A DNA stretch of 64,000 bases from Silene conica (GCA_029255685.2 CM055318.2:873001-937000); one strand, 5' to 3'. Shown: positions 44,047 to 57,366, counted from the first letter of the stretch. Program-made: numbers and translations. Notes: a model not told the origin generated them from the letters alone.

Positions 44047-45839
44047 ATATTGTACGAAAGAATGTATGAGTGAACTATACAATAGATTATAACCCAAAAT
44101 TATTCAAATTTAATAAAAAATATTTTTCTATTTGCCATTTTTGTTAAAAGATTATTCACTACGTGGTTTTTGGTGATGCTTATATTAATATATTTGATTA
44201 AATTGAAGAATAAGTACACAATTACACATATATTTGATTATATTAAAGAAAATGACTCAATTCTCGAAATAAACATTCATATATATAAAAAATAAATTAT
44301 CGATATATGCAGTTAGTTTAAGTTGTATATACCTCGAATAATCCGAAATTCTTGAGATTTACTGGACCTTTTTTGTCTGGTAGAAATGTTGTAGGTAGTA
44401 TAAACTTGCATATCAAGTGTTTTTTAATTGGTATATATTCACTTTATTATATTGGAAACTTTATATATAGACTACATAGGGAGAATGACACTTATTCAAT
44501 TGTTTTAAATTAAATATGCTCGTGCAAAAAGCAATCTAATTGCATGACAAAATCTTGGAATAAATACAAGAGCACGGTCAAATCTATACATAATAATGGC
44601 AAATGAATACTATGGATCTCTTATCTCAAACCATTCATGGATTTGATTTTTATCCGTGACATATTACGCACATTTGAAAAACAACGATGATCGGAAGATT
44701 CTAGTACATACTATCCTGAATGTCTGAATGTCTGGAATAAATACTCACACTCATCAGAAGATTTAAATCGAGATATTGTTTAACTTTGTCAGTAGTTAAG
44801 AATTAAATCGATTAGTTAAGAATTAAATCGAGGTATTGCTTTTGCTTAAATCACAACCAGATGTTTTAATAAAAAGATAAGATTGAATTCACCCGCACAC
44901 CTGTCCAAGGAATACAAATATAAAGCTTATTGAAACAAAATTCTATAGTACGGACAATAAAATTAACATTAAACTAAATCAAACACATACTTTATCGATG
45001 AATTGGATACAATATTTAAGTTAAAACACAACTATTAGATAATTCTTTGTAATATTTCTATATCAAGTTCATCGATACAAGTATGTGTTTGGATTAATTT
45101 ACCATTAATATAAAACTGTTATAATGTAGTAAAATAATTGTTTTCCCTCTCGTTAGATTCAAATATACCATTAATTTAAATTTCATTTAAAAACGAGCGG
45201 AGATTAATTCTGATTAATTAAGTTCCGTTTAATTCAATTCGATGTGTTTCGGTAAAAAAAAAACTGTGATGAAAGGTAATCATTTTTCATTATTATGTAT
45301 AGATGCATGTGCTCTTAAATTTATCCGAAGATTTTGTCATGGAATTAAATTGATTTTTGCACGAGTGTATTTAATTTGTAACAATTGAGTAAGTGTCTAT
45401 ATATAAAGTTTCCAATATAAATAACAATTGAAAAACACTTGTTATGCAAGTTTATGCTACAGTCCATTAAATCGCAAGAATTTCGGATTATTCGAGGTAT
45501 ATACAACTTAAACTAACTATATATAGCGATAATTTATTTCTCACATATATGAATGGTTATTTCGAGAATTCAGACATTTTCTTTAATATAATCAAATATT
45601 CACAAATTGGTTGTTGGTGGAACGGAGTATGATTAAGCCAACTTTTAGTTGAGTACTCCGTATTAGGTAGCCTTATTCCAAACTTAAATGAAGATGTTTG
45701 TCTCTGCATTTCGTATCATGGGCTTCAAATTCGATGGTTAATAATTTTCATCTTGCCGTGTCGGATACTTCTAAAACGTGTCTGAGTAACATAGATTATT
45801 AAAGTTTTTGAGCGGTTTATGTCAACTTTTTCTCTCATT

Positions 45840-46095
45840 ATGTCAGTGTCTTATCATAATCACAATGTTGTCCTGGACACGGACATGAATGGGCAAACCT
45901 GGTTGCATAAACTTATTTACAGCTCGAAGAAAGTTGTTGAGATAGTAAAAAATGCACTGTACTCTATCATGGAAAATGTAACCCCAAATTTGGGAATTGC
46001 GTTTTTGGTGTTAATTATCTAGACAATTAGTGAGCTCAAATTTGCCTTCAACAACGAGAGATGGAATAATGCTACTCAAAATAATTGGAATTGTG
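45840..46095 (+). pseudogene. Small hydrophobic protein family, copy c (A1), broken
   Basis: A plus-strand relative. From ATG at 45840 it reads MSVSYHNHNVVLDTDMNGQT, then KLIYSSKKVVEIVKNA and NLGIAFLVLII followed by TAG. The remainder is frameshifted, and the C-terminal half is missing because a deletion joins it to copy d. Confidence 0.6.
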
Positions 46096-46318
46096 GTAGC
46101 ATTGCAATTCCATTCATTCTGAGTACCACTATTCCCTCTGTTGTTGTTGGAAGTGTGGGAAACTTGACATGACAGATTGTCTGGATAGTCAGCACCAAAA
46201 ACGCAATCCCCAATTTTGGGGTAACTTTTTCCATGACATAATACAATGAATTTTTTCCTATCTCACCAATTTTCTTTAGGTTGTGCATAAGTGTATGCAA
46301 CCTTCTTTGCCCACTCAT
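46076..46318 (-). pseudogene. Small hydrophobic protein family, copy d (A1), truncated
   Basis: Begins MSGQRRLHTLMHNLKKIGEI, keeps the first hydrophobic segment (TPKLGIAFLVLTIQTICHV) and the Thr-rich linker, then loses its C-terminal half at the c/d junction near 46095. The upstream in-frame start (Met-Ser-Gly-Ser) meets a TGA, so the inner Met is the probable start. Confidence 0.6.
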
Positions 46319-46828
46319 GTTCGTGTCCAGGACATCATTGTGATCACTTCAAGATCCTGACATAATGATTGAAGAATTTGACATAAACCGTGCAAAAACT
46401 TTAATCTATCCTACTCAGACACGTTTTAGAAGTATCTGACTTGGCAAAATGAAAATTATTAACCATCATATTTGAAGCCCTTGAACAAAATGCAAACATT
46501 TTCATTCATGTTCGGATTAAGGCTATTTAATTAATACGGAGTACTCAACTAAAAGTTCGCTTAACCATACTCCTTCCCAACAACAACCAATTCTTGAATA
46601 TTTGATTATATTAAAGAAAATGTCTGAAATCTAGAAATAACCATTCATATATGTGAAAAATAAATTATCGTTATATTCAGTTAGTTTAAGTTGTATATAC
46701 CTCGAATAATCCGAAATTCTTGAGATTTAGTGGATCATTTTTGTATGGTAGAAATGTTGTAGGTAACATAAACTTACATATCAATTAAGTGGTTTTTAAT
46801 TGTTATTTAGTTTATTATATTGGAAAGT

Positions 46829-46984
46829 TTATATATAGTTGATGTGTGTCTTTTATGTAGACGTTTGTTATATCTTTGACACACATTTTTATGCAAATAT
46901 CGTAGTTTTTAGCTATATTTTGTCCTGAATAGACTACCTTGGGGTTGTCTAGTTATTTGTGCAGGAACGACTCAGAAGTGGTGA
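46829..46984 (+). repeat. Possible LTR fragment
   Basis: TGATGTGTGTCTTTTATGTA, then TTTGACACACATTT and TTTTGTCCTGAATAG, resembles the start of some gypsy-type LTRs. The A2 copy (56127-56430) continues further before the 98-bp repeats. The assignment is tentative. Confidence 0.25.
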
Positions 46985-47525
46985 AAACTAGTCCCGTAAT
47001 TGTCCCAGTTTCACAAATTAAGGTCCAAGATTCACGAAATAAGAAATTATACATTTCGTAAGTAAACAAACATTTTAAGTCCAAATTTCACGAAATAAGG
47101 TCTCGGTTTCACAAATTAAGGCCCAAGATTCACGAAATAAGAAATTAAATATTTTGTGAGTAAACAAACATTTTAAGTCCAAATTTCACGAAATAAGGTC
47201 CCGATTTCACAAATTAAGGTCCTAAATTCACGAAATAAGAAATTATACATTCCGTGAGTAAACAAACATTTTAACTCCACGTTTCCAAAATAAGGTTCCG
47301 GTTTCACAAATTAAGGTTCAAGATTCACAAAATATTTCATGAGTAAACAAACATTTTAAGTCCAAGTTTCACGAAATAAGGTCCCGGTTTCACGAATTAA
47401 GGCCCAAGATTCACGAAATAAGAAATTAAACATTTTGTGAGTGAACAAACATCTTAAGTCCAAGTTTCACGAAATAAGGTCTCAGTTTCATGAATTAAGG
47501 TCCATGATTCACGAAATAAGAAATT
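46985..47525 (-). repeat. 98-bp-type repeats, inverted orientation (A1)
   Basis: About five and a half units (TTTCACGAAATAAGG, ATTCACGAAATAAGAAATTA, ACAAACATTTTAAGTCC), the inverse of the units in TE-b. Together with 48335-51020 they form a large inverted repeat across the TA tract. Confidence 0.85.
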
Positions 47526-48082
47526 AAACAATATTTTTAAGGAACTAAAACAAAACACCCTGTTTCCTTTAATCTTACCCCTACACAATACTTTTTAATA
47601 TTCTATTCACCCCACTAAATTTTACACTTTATGTCAAATGGGACAATAGATATGGATAGGAGGGAGTAATATTTTGATAAAACTCTTGATTTATCCTTAT
47701 CCCAAGTTGACCCATTCAGCTCGGATCTTCCTAAACTAAAATAAGTGGTCATTTTAGATTAGGGCTGATGGGTCTGGATTTGATCGATTTAAATGAAAGG
47801 CATATGTTTTTTTTGTCTTGGCGTAAACGATGCAAGTATGCTCTCAGTCGACAACTAACATTGGAATTCCTTTGTCGTGGGTGCACTCTTTTCCCCCATC
47901 CTCGGTGCAATGTAGTCGTGTACAAGAATTGTGAACTGACATTTCAGACAAATTAAATAATCCAAATTGGACCTGATTTTACAATTAAGAACAATAAACA
48001 CACAACAAAAACGATGTAAAGTACATTTATGGAAAAACATATTAATGGAGCTGTAACAGAAACGTAACGCTACTGGTCCCTC

Positions 48083-48085
<3 letters not shown>

Positions 48086-48179
<94 letters not shown>
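48086..48179. repeat. (TA)n microsatellite between A1 and TE-b
   Basis: About 47 units with one CA interruption. Confidence 0.95.
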
Positions 48180-51100
48180 GGGGCCGGATCACGTGAGACC
48201 GCCTATTACGGTGAGGCCGCCGAACCTTTACTATGTTGCTCATGATTTTCAATGTTCATTGGACTAATTTCAATGGGATGAAAATTATGGGTCATTTATA
48301 ACAATTTATTTGGCCCAAATATTTTCTTATTTCGTGAAATTTGGGCTTAAAATATTTGTTTAGTCACAAAATGTTTAATTTCTTATTTTGTGAATCTTCG
48401 ACCTTAATTTGTGAACTCGGGACCTTATTTCGTGAAACTTAGACTTAAAATGTTTGTTTGCTCACAAAATGGATAATTTCTTATTTCATGAATTTCGGAC
48501 CTTAATTTGTGAAACCGAAACCTTATTTCGTGAAACTTGGACTTAAAATGTTTGTTTACTCACGAAATATATAATTTCTTATTTCGCGAATCTTGGACCT
48601 TAATTTGTGAAACCGAAACCTTATTTCGTGAAACTTTGAATTAAAATGTTTGTTCACTCACAAAATGTTTAATTTCTTATTTCGTGAATCTTGGACCTTA
48701 ATTCGTGAAACTGGAACCTTATTTCGTGAAACTTGGACTTAAAATGTTTGTTAACTCACAAAATGTTTAATTTCTTATTTCGTGAATCTTGGACCGTAAT
48801 TCGTGAAACCGGGACCTTATTTCGTGAAATTTGGACTTAAAATGTTTGTCCACTCACAAAATGTTTAATTTCTTATTTCGTGAATCTTGAACCTTAATTC
48901 GTGAAAACGGGACCTTATTTTGTGAAACTTGGACTTAAATATTTGTTCACTCACAAAATGTTTAATTTCTTATTTCGTGAATCTTGTACCGTAATTCGTG
49001 AAACCGGGACCTTATTTCGTGAAATTTGGACTTAAAATGTTTGTTCACTCAAAAATGTTTAATTTCTTATTTCGTGAATCTTGGACCTTAATTCGTGAAA
49101 ACGAGACCTTATTTTGTGAAACGTGGATTTAAAATGTTTGTTTACTCACGAAATGTATAATTTCTTATTTCGTGAATCTTGGACCTTAATTTGTGAAACC
49201 TGAACTATATTTCATGAAACTTGGACTTAAAATGTTTATTCACTCACGAAATGTTTAATTTCTTATTTCATGAATATTGGACCTTAATTTGGTGAAACCG
49301 GGACCTTATTTCGTGAAACTTGGACTTAAAATGTTTGTTTACTCACGAAATGTATTATTTCTTATTTCGTGAATCTTGGACCTTAATTTGTAAAACCGGA
49401 ACTATATTTCATGAAACTTGGACTTAAAATGTTTGTTCACTCACGAAATGTTTAATTTCTTATTTCATGAATATTGGACCTTAATTTGGTGAAACCGGGA
49501 CCTTATTTCGTGAAACTTGGACTTAAAATGTTTGTTTACTCACGAAATGTATTATTTCTTATTTCGTGAATCTTGGACCTTAATTTGTGAAACCGTGACC
49601 TTATTTCGTGAAACTTGGACTTAAAATGTTTGTTTATTCCCAAAATATTCAATTTCTTATTTCGTGAATCTTGGACCTTAATTTGTGAAACCGTGACCTT
49701 ATTTTGTGAAACGTGGATTTAAAATGTTTGTTTACTCACGAAATGTATAATTTCTTATTTCGTGAATCTTGGACCTTAATTTTTGAAACCGGAACTATAT
49801 TTCATGAAACTTGGACTTAAAATGTTTATTCACTCACGAAATGTTTAATTTCTTATTTCATGAATATTGGACCTTAATTTGGTGAAACCGGGACCTTATT
49901 TCGTGAAACTTGGATTTAAAATGTTTGTTTACTCACGAAATGTATTATTTCTTATTTCGTGAATCTTGGACCTTAATTTGTGAAGCCGGAACTATATTTC
50001 ATGAAACTTGGACTTAAAATGTTTGTTCACTCACGAAATGTTTAATTTCTTATTTCATGAATATTGGACATTAATTTGGTGAAACCGAGACCTTATTTCG
50101 TGAAACTTGGACTTAAAATGTTTGTTTACTCACGAAATGTATTATTTCTTATTTCGTGAATCTTGGACCTTAATTTGTGAAACCGTGACCTTATTTCGTG
50201 AAACTTGAACTTAAAATGTTTGTTTATTCCCAAAATGTTCAATTTCTTATTTCGTGACTCTTGGACCTTAATTTGTGAAACCGCGACCTTATTTTGTGAA
50301 ACGTGGATTTAAAATGTTTGTTTACTCACGAAATGTACAATTTCTTATTTCGTGGATCTTGCACCTTAATTCGTGAAATCGGGACCTTATTTCGTGAAAC
50401 TTGGACTTAAAATGTTTGTTCACTCACAAAATGTTTAATTTCTTATTTCGTGAATCTTGGACCGTAATTCGTGAAACCGGGACCTTATTTCGTGAAACTT
50501 GGACTTAAAATGTTTGTTTACTCACAAAATGTTTAATTTCTTATTTCGTGAATCTTGGACCTTAATTTGTGAAACCGAAACCTTATTTCGTGAAACTTTG
50601 AATTAAAATGTTAGTTCAATCACAAAATGTTTAATTTCTTATTTCCTGAATCTTGGACCTTAATTCGTGAAACCGGAACCTTATTTCGTGAAACTTGGAC
50701 TTAAAATGTTTGCTCACTCACAAAATGTTTAATTTCTTATTTTGTGAATCTTGGACCTTAATTTGTGAAACCAAGACCTTATTTCGTGAAATTTGAACTT
50801 AAAATGTTTGTTTACTCACAAAATGTTTAATTTCTTATTTCGTGAATCTTGGACCTTAATTTGTGAAATCGGGATCTTATTTCCTGAAACTTGGACTTAA
50901 AATGTTTGTTTACTCACGAAATGTACAATTTCTTATTTCGTGGATCTTGCACCTTAATTTGTGAAATCGGGACCTGATTTCGTAAAACTTGGACTTAAAA
51001 TGTTTGTTCACTCACGAAAATTAATAATATTTTTATCGAAAATCTACGTGAAAATTAATCAAATTTTAATAAAGAAGCACACAAACAAGCACGTACGTAA

Positions 51101-51911
51101 AATTTATAATATTTTAATCGAAAATCTACGTGAAAATTAAAATGTGCAATCATTTTTCTGATGTTGCGAGTTGCTTCAGTTGGTTCATGTTTTGCATACA
51201 AGCGCAGAAATCAATTATCGCAACTTGAGAGTTGATTGATGATGATATCGGCACCGAATCAATTATCACAAAACTTCAGAACAAATCTAGTTCTAATTAT
51301 AAAACGCTAAATTAGAGATAGTTCGTGTTTTGCAATTACAAACGTGCGACAATCGCATAAATCAATTATCGCAACTTGAGACTTGAATGATGATGATATC
51401 GGTACCGGTACGACATCGGATGACGACGAAAAGCCGACAAGGATCACTAGAAGACCGAGATCTTTGAATTGCTAGTGAAATCAATGTTTAATTAGCGAAA
51501 CAAGGTAAAATTAATCGATGTATAAGGATGTTTTTTGATGGAAATTAATGCAGAAATTATGTGATTACGTTGAAATTAGATTCAGAAGGTACCATAAAAC
51601 ACATTAAAATATGAAGACGAAGACGAATTTGACGAAGATGAATAATGGGATTGGTATTTTGTTGGCTGTTTAATAATGGGGTTGGTATTTTGTTTCATTA
51701 CAAGCCCTTAGATTGGTGTTGTAGACGAGTTGAAAAGAGAGCTAAGAGAGAGAATTAGATGGTGTGGGAATAAAGATAGGTAAAGCAGATTTTGGTTTTT
51801 TATCTCATTACACGTGGCACAATCTGGTGCATTTATGATATTTAAATCTGACGGTGTAGGATGGTTCCAGCGGCCTCACCCTCAGAGGGGTGCCTCACGT
51901 GATTCGATTTC
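48180..51911. mobile_element. TE-b: TA-flanked transposon with a 98-bp array
   Basis: Left end GGGGCCGGATCACGTGAGAC, with the second TGAG (GGTGAGGCCGCC) 18 bp after the first. Right end read inwards: GAATCACGTGAGGCACCCC, with the second TGAG 19 bp on (GGTGAGGCCGCTGG). The ends are imperfect inverted repeats and both abut TA tracts. The interior is a 2.7-kb array of 98-bp units (48335-51020) plus about 0.9 kb of unique sequence with a CT-rich leader-like stretch on the minus strand near 51740. TE-e at 59686-62041 is a sister copy with fewer units. Confidence 0.75.
48335..51020 (+). repeat. 98-bp tandem array in TE-b
   Basis: About 27 units of about 98 bp. Landmarks in order: TTTCGTGAAACTTGGACTTA, AAATGTTTGTTTACTCACGA, ATTTCTTATTTCGTGAATCT, and CCTTAATTTGTGAAACCGGG. 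The word TTTCGTGA occurs two or three times per unit with one inverted TCACGAAA, so each unit is itself built from sub-repeats and can fold back. A longer repeating pattern of several units is visible between about 49190 and 50330. Confidence 0.9.
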
Positions 51912-51930
51912 TATATATATATATATATAT
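51912..51930. repeat. (TA)n microsatellite between TE-b and A2
   Basis: A short tract of about nine units, the shortest in the series. Confidence 0.9.
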
Positions 51931-52056
51931 CCATGCATCTGTTCTATTTACATGTATGAAAATACTCATCTACATACAACAATAGACAATATGGTTTAAG
52001 ACAAATTAATTCTAGTCTCCTAAGGTTTGTATTTGTTATAAATGCATACCCTAAAA

Positions 52057-52406
52057 CTATCCAAGGACAAGAAACGTAGCTGGTCCGAAAACAAGAATTA
52101 CCCCGATTATCATGGCAATACGCCCTCCGACAGACTTGGGAATTAGTAGTCCGTAGAGTAGCAATGCTGCCGCAATTCCATTTATTTTGAGTACCATTTT
52201 TCCCCCTCTCTTCGTTCTAGGCGGGAAAAAATTCAACACACAGATTGTCTAGATTGTTTACACCAAAAACACAATCCCCATATTTGGAGTCGCTTTTTCA
52301 GTTATAGAGTTCGATGCATTTTTTACGTTCTCAAAAACGTTCTTCTGGTTTTGCATAAGTCTATGGAACCATATTTACCGATTCATGTGCATGTCTAGGA
52401 CCATGT
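52057..52406 (-). pseudogene. Small hydrophobic protein family, copy a' (A2), broken
   Basis: Counterpart of 42771-43120. The last 60 codons are open with slight changes (LLIPKSVGGRIAMIIG), and the upstream half has the same early stop after the first codons and the same stop before the linker. Confidence 0.6.
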
Positions 52407-52426
52407 TGCTCTTGCCATGGTGATTA

Positions 52427-52675
52427 CTAAAAGTAGCTAATTTTGAAGGAGATGATTATCGCAATATAAGTTGCTAAGAGGACACCAATAAGTAGGGTTA
52501 TTCCCCCTCCAACAAAGTTGGGCATTATGAGTCCGTAACATAGAAGTGCCACCGCAACTCCATTAATTATGAGTACGACAATTCCCCCTGTTGTCGTTGG
52601 AGGCGTGGGAAAGTTAACATGACACATCGTTTGTATGGCTAAGAGTAAAAAGGCAATCCCCACTTTTGGCGTCAT
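52427..52675 (-). CDS. Small hydrophobic protein family, copy b' (A2)
   Basis: Counterpart of 43141-43389: 82 residues from the inner ATG with three hydrophobic segments (VGIAFLLLAIQTMCHV, VLIINGVAVALLCYGLI, GITLLIGVLLATYIAIII). It differs from b by a few substitutions, such as Glu to Gly in the linker and Thr to Ala in segment two. The upstream frame from Met at 52767 again ends at the six-A run. Confidence 0.35.
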   Translation of the reverse strand: MTPKVGIAFLLLAIQTMCHVNFPTPPTTTGGIVVLIINGVAVALLCYGLIMPNFVGGGITLLIGVLLATYIAIIISFKISYF

Positions 52676-54852
52676 TTTTTGACATAACACGATACATTTT
52701 TTCCTATCTCACCAATTTCCTTTAGGCTGTCCAGGACGGCACTGCGATCACCAGAAGACCCTGACATAATGATTGAAGAAGTTGACATAAACCACGCAAA
52801 AACTTAATCTATGTTACTCAGACACGTTTTAGAAGTATCCGACTCGATAAAAAATTAAGGATTTATTTCCTCAATACTTCGTAAGAGATAAAAGTAAATG
52901 AAACGGAAGGAGATCCATGTCAAATTTTAATAAAGTCCCTTCAAAATCATTTCTACACCATTTCCCGACTTGAAATAGTCCCTTCAAGTCATAATGAAGA
53001 AGTGATTTGAGATAAAGGAGATTCATGTCAACAAGACCCTCCTCTTAAAAATTTCTACACCATTTGTTTTAATATTGTACGAAAGAATGTATGAGTGAAC
53101 TATACAAGAGATTGTAACCCAAAATTATTCAAATTTAATAAAAAAAAAAAATTATTTGCCATTTTTGTTAAAAGATTATTCCCTACGTGGTTTTTGGTGA
53201 TGCTTATATTAATATATTTGATTAAATTGAAGAATAAGTACACAATTACACATATATTTGATTATACTAAAGAAAATGACTCAATTCTCGAAATAAACAT
53301 TCATATATATAAAAAAATAAATTATCGATATATGCAGTTAGTTTAAGTTGTATATACCTCGAATAATCCGAAATTCTTGAAATTTACTGGACCTTTTTTG
53401 TCTGGTAGAAATGTTGTAGGTAGTATAAACTTGCATATAAAGTGTTTTTTAATTGGTATTCACTTTATTATATTGGAAACTTTATATATAGACTACATAG
53501 GGAGAATGACACTTATTCAATTGTTTTAAATTAAATATGCTCGTGCAAAAAGCAATCTAATTGCATGACAAAATCTTGGAATAAATACAAGAGCACGGTC
53601 AAATCTATACATAATAATGGCAAATGAATACTATGGATCTCTTATCTCAAACCATTCATGGATTTGATTTTTATCCGTGACATATTACGCACATTTGAAA
53701 AACAATGATGATCGGAAGATTCTGGTACTATCCTGAATGTCTGGAATAAATACTCATACTCATCAGAAGATTCAAATCGAGATATTGTTTAACTTTGTCA
53801 TTAGTTAAGAATTAAATCGATTAGTTAAGAATTAAATCGAGGTATTGTTTTTGCTTAAATCACAACCAGATGTTTTAATAAAAGATAATATTAAATTCAC
53901 CCGCACACCTGTCCGAGGAATACAAATATAAAGCTAATTGAAACAAAATTCTATAGTACGGACAATAAAATTAACATTAATAAACTAAATCAAACACATA
54001 CTTTATCGATGAATTGGATACAATATTTAAGTTAAAACACAACTATTAGATAATTCTTTGTAATATTTCTATATCAAGTTCATCGATACAAGTATGTGTT
54101 TGGATTAATTTACCATTAATATAAAACTGTTATAATGTAGTAATATAATTGTTTTCCCTCTCGTTAAGTTCAAATATACCATTAATTTAAATTTCATTTA
54201 AAAACGAGCGGAGATCAATTCTGATTAATTAAGTTCCGTTTAATTCAATTCGATGTATTTCGGTAAAAAAAAAAACTATGATGAAAGGTAATCATTTTTC
54301 ATTATTATTTATAGATTTGCATGTGCTCTTAAATTTATCCGAAGATTTTGTCATGGAATTAAATTGATTTTTGCACGAGTGTATTTAATTTGTAACAATT
54401 GAGTAAGTGTCTATATATAAAGTTTCCAATGAAAATAACAATTGAAAAACACTTGTTATGCAAGTTTATGCTACAGTCCACTAAATCCCAAGAATTTCGG
54501 ATTATTCGAGGTATATACAACTTAAACTAACTGCATATAGCGATAATTTATTTCTCACATATATGAATGGTTATTTCGAGAATTCAGACATTTTCTTTAA
54601 TATAATCAAATATTCACAAATTGGTTGTTGGTGGAACGGAGTATGATTAAGCCAACTTTTAGTGTAGTACTCCGTATTAGGTAGCCTTATTCCAAACTTA
54701 AATGTAGATGTTTGTGTCTGCGTTTCGTATCATGGGCTTCAAATTCGATGGTTAATAATTTCATCTTGCCGTGTCGGATAGTTCTAAAACGTGTCGGAGT
54801 AACATAGATTATTAAAGTTTTGGAGCGGTTTATGTCAACCTTTTCTCTCATT

Positions 54853-55270
54853 ATGTCAGTGTCTTGTAGTAATCACAATGTTGTCCTGACATGGACATGA
54901 ATGGGAAAACCTGGTTGCATAAACTTATTTACAGCTCGAAGAAAGTTGTTGACATAGTAAAAAATGCATTGTACTCTATCATGGAAAAAGTAACCCCAAA
55001 TTTGGGAATTGCGTTTTTGGTGTTAATTATCTAGACAATTAGTAAGCTCAAATTTGCCTTCAACAACGAGAGATGGAATAATGCTATTCAAAATAATTGG
55101 AATTATGGTAGCATTGCTGCTTTAGGGAGTTGTAATTCCCAAGTCTGTTGGAGGGCGTATCGCCTTACTTATTGGTGTTTTATTAGTATTATGGGTTCCA
55201 ATAATTATCACCTTCGCAAATAAGATACTTGTAGTAATCACAATGGTAAAAGTAACATGGTCCTAGACAT
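54853..55270 (+). pseudogene. Small hydrophobic protein family, copy c' (A2), broken
   Basis: Keeps the whole length: NGKTWLHKLIYSSKKVVDIV, NLGIAFLVLII then TAG, and a C-terminal half out of frame (PKSVGGRIALLIGVLL). It also has a 1-base loss near the start. Faces d' tail to tail. Confidence 0.6.
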
Positions 55271-55296
55271 GTAAACCTACTTTGTGAAGGAGATGA

Positions 55297-55611
55297 TTAT
55301 CGAACCCAAGATGCTAAGAGAACACCAATAAGTAATTCGATATATCCTCCAACAAAATTGTGCATTATGAGTCCAAAAGTAAAAATGTCATCGCATGCAA
55401 TTCCATTCATTCTGAGTAACACTATTCCCTCTGTTGTCGTTGGAAATGTGGGAAAGTTGACATGACATATTGTCTGGATAGTCAGCACCGAAAACGCAAT
55501 CCCCAATTTTGGGGTAACTTTTTCCACGACATAATACAATGAATTTTTTCCTATCTCACCAATTTTCTTTAGGTTGTGCATAAGTGTATGCAACCTTCTT
55601 TGCCCACTCAT
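55297..55611 (-). CDS. Small hydrophobic protein family, copy d' (A2), most intact
   Basis: A 104-residue open frame: MSGQRRLHTLMHNLKKIGEI, an amphipathic Lys-rich start; TPKLGIAFSVLTIQTICHV; a Thr-rich linker; VLLRMNGIA, CDDIFTFGLIMHN; and GGYIELLIGVLLASWVR. Two segments are clearly hydrophobic, and a middle one is disturbed (CDDIFTF where relatives have ALLLY). No known family recognised. It could be a small membrane protein gene, and it is the best candidate in this array for a working copy. The frame upstream meets a TGA, so the start given is the first usable Met. Confidence 0.4.
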   Translation of the reverse strand: MSGQRRLHTLMHNLKKIGEIGKNSLYYVVEKVTPKLGIAFSVLTIQTICHVNFPTFPTTTEGIVLLRMNGIACDDIFTFGLIMHNFVGGYIELLIGVLLASWVR

Positions 55612-56429
55612 GTTCGTGTCCAGGACATCATTGTGATCACTTCAAGATCCTGACATAATGATTGAAGAATTTGACATAAACCGTGCAAAAACTTTAATCT
55701 ATCCTACTCAGACACGTTTTAGAAGTATCTGACTTGGCAAAATGAAAATTATTAACCATCATATTTGAAGCCCTTGAACAAAATGCAAACATTTTCATTC
55801 ATGTTCGGATTAAGGCTATTTAATTAATACGGAGTACTCAACTAAAAGTTCGCTTAACCATACTCCTTCCCAACAACAACCAATTCGTGAATATTTGATT
55901 ATATTAAAGAAAATGTCTGAAATCTAGAAATAACCATTCATATATGTGAAAAATAAATTATCGTTATATTCAGTTAGTTTAAGTTGTATATACCTCGAAT
56001 AATCCGAAATTCTTGAGATTTAGTGGATCATTTTTGTATGGTAGAAATGTTGTAGGTAACATAAACTTACATATCAAGTGGTTTTTAATTGTTATTCAGT
56101 TTATTATATTGGAAAGTTTATATATAGTTGATGTGTGTCTTTTATATAGACGTTTGTTTTATCTTTGACACACATTTCTATGCAAATATCGTAGTTTTTA
56201 GCTATATTTTGTCCTGAATAGACTACCTTGGGGTTGTCTAGTTATTTGTGCAGGAACGACTCAGAAGTGGTGAAAACTAGTCCCGTAATTGTTCCTTGAG
56301 TATGCAAGTAGGAGATAAAAGAGTTTGGAGCAAAAATAGGGTCACCTCTAGAAGCGTGAAGCTGTTTTGGAAGCTAATATCACGTTTAGAGTGCTGAGCG
56401 TTGCAGGAATGGTCGATCGAGGGGAAATT

Positions 56430-56815
56430 AAACATTTTGTGAGTAAACAAACATTTTAAGTCCAAATTTCACGAAATAAGGTTCCGATTTCACAAATTAA
56501 GGTCCAAGATTCACGAAATAAGAAATTATACATTCGGTGAGTAAACAAACATTTTAACTCCACGTTTCACGAAATAAGGTTCCGGTTTCACAAATTAAGG
56601 TTCAAGATTCACAAAATATTTCGTGAGTAAACAAACATTTTAAGTCCAAGTTTCACGAAATAAGGTCCCGGTTTCACGAATTAAGGCCCAAGATTCACGA
56701 AATAAGAAATTAAACATTTTGTGAGTGAACAAACATCTTAAGTCCAAGTTTCACGAAATAAGGTCTCAGTTTCACGAATTAAGGTCCATGATTCACGAAA
56801 TAAGAAATTAAACAA
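56430..56815 (-). repeat. 98-bp-type repeats, inverted orientation (A2)
   Basis: About four units, the counterpart of 46985-47525. The array here starts after 56427 instead of directly after TCCCGTAATTG, so A1 and A2 differ by an indel. Confidence 0.85.
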
Positions 56816-57363
56816 TATTTTTAAGGAACTAAAACAAAACACCCTGTTTTCTTTAATCTTACCCCTACACAATACTTTTTAATATTCTATTCATCCCACT
56901 AAATTTTACACTTTATGTCAAATGAGACAATAGATATGGATAGGAGGGAGTAATATTTTAATAAAACTCTTGATTTATCCTTATCCCAAGTTGACCCATT
57001 CAGCTCGGATCTTCCTAAACTAAAATAAGTGGTCATTTTAGATTAGGGCTGATAGGTCTGGATTTGATCGATTTAAATGAAGGGCATATGTTTTTTTTGT
57101 CTTGGCGTAAACGATGCAAGTATGCTCTCGGTCGACAACTAACATTGGAATTCCTTTGTCGTGGGTGCACTCTTTGCCCCCATCCTCGGTGCAATGTAGT
57201 CGTGTACAAGAATTGTGAACTGACATTTCAGACAAATTAAATCCAAATTGGACCTGATTTTACAATTAAGAACAATAAACACACAACAAAAACGATGTAA
57301 AGTACATTTCTGTAAAAACATATTAATGGAGCTGTAACAGAAACGTAACGCTACTTGTCCCTC

Positions 57364-57366
<3 letters not shown>

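Larger units (their letters stand above)
42655..48085. repeat. Block A1: first copy of a 5.4-kb repeated block
   Basis: Matches A2 (51931-57366) along its full length and A3 (62142-64000) as far as the window goes. It carries small-gene copies a (-), b (-), c (+) and d (-), and ends with 98-bp-type repeats in inverted orientation. Differences from A2 are few outside indels. A1 alone has a MITE at about 43823-44046 and lacks the c/d tails near 46090. The start-to-start distance to A2 is about 9.29 kb. Confidence 0.9.
51931..57366. repeat. Block A2: second copy of the 5.4-kb block
   Basis: Full-length relative of A1 with copies a', b', c' and d'. It lacks the A1 MITE and a 40-bp stretch near 53010 that A1 and A3 share (GTCCCAAATGAAGAAGTGAC). 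It keeps the c'/d' tails lost in A1. Confidence 0.9.

Noticed and set aside
48335-51020. The regular 98-bp repeats could be taken for a CRISPR-like array.
   Set aside because: Units are contiguous with no unique spacers, units vary, and the DNA is plant nuclear. It is a minisatellite inside a transposon.
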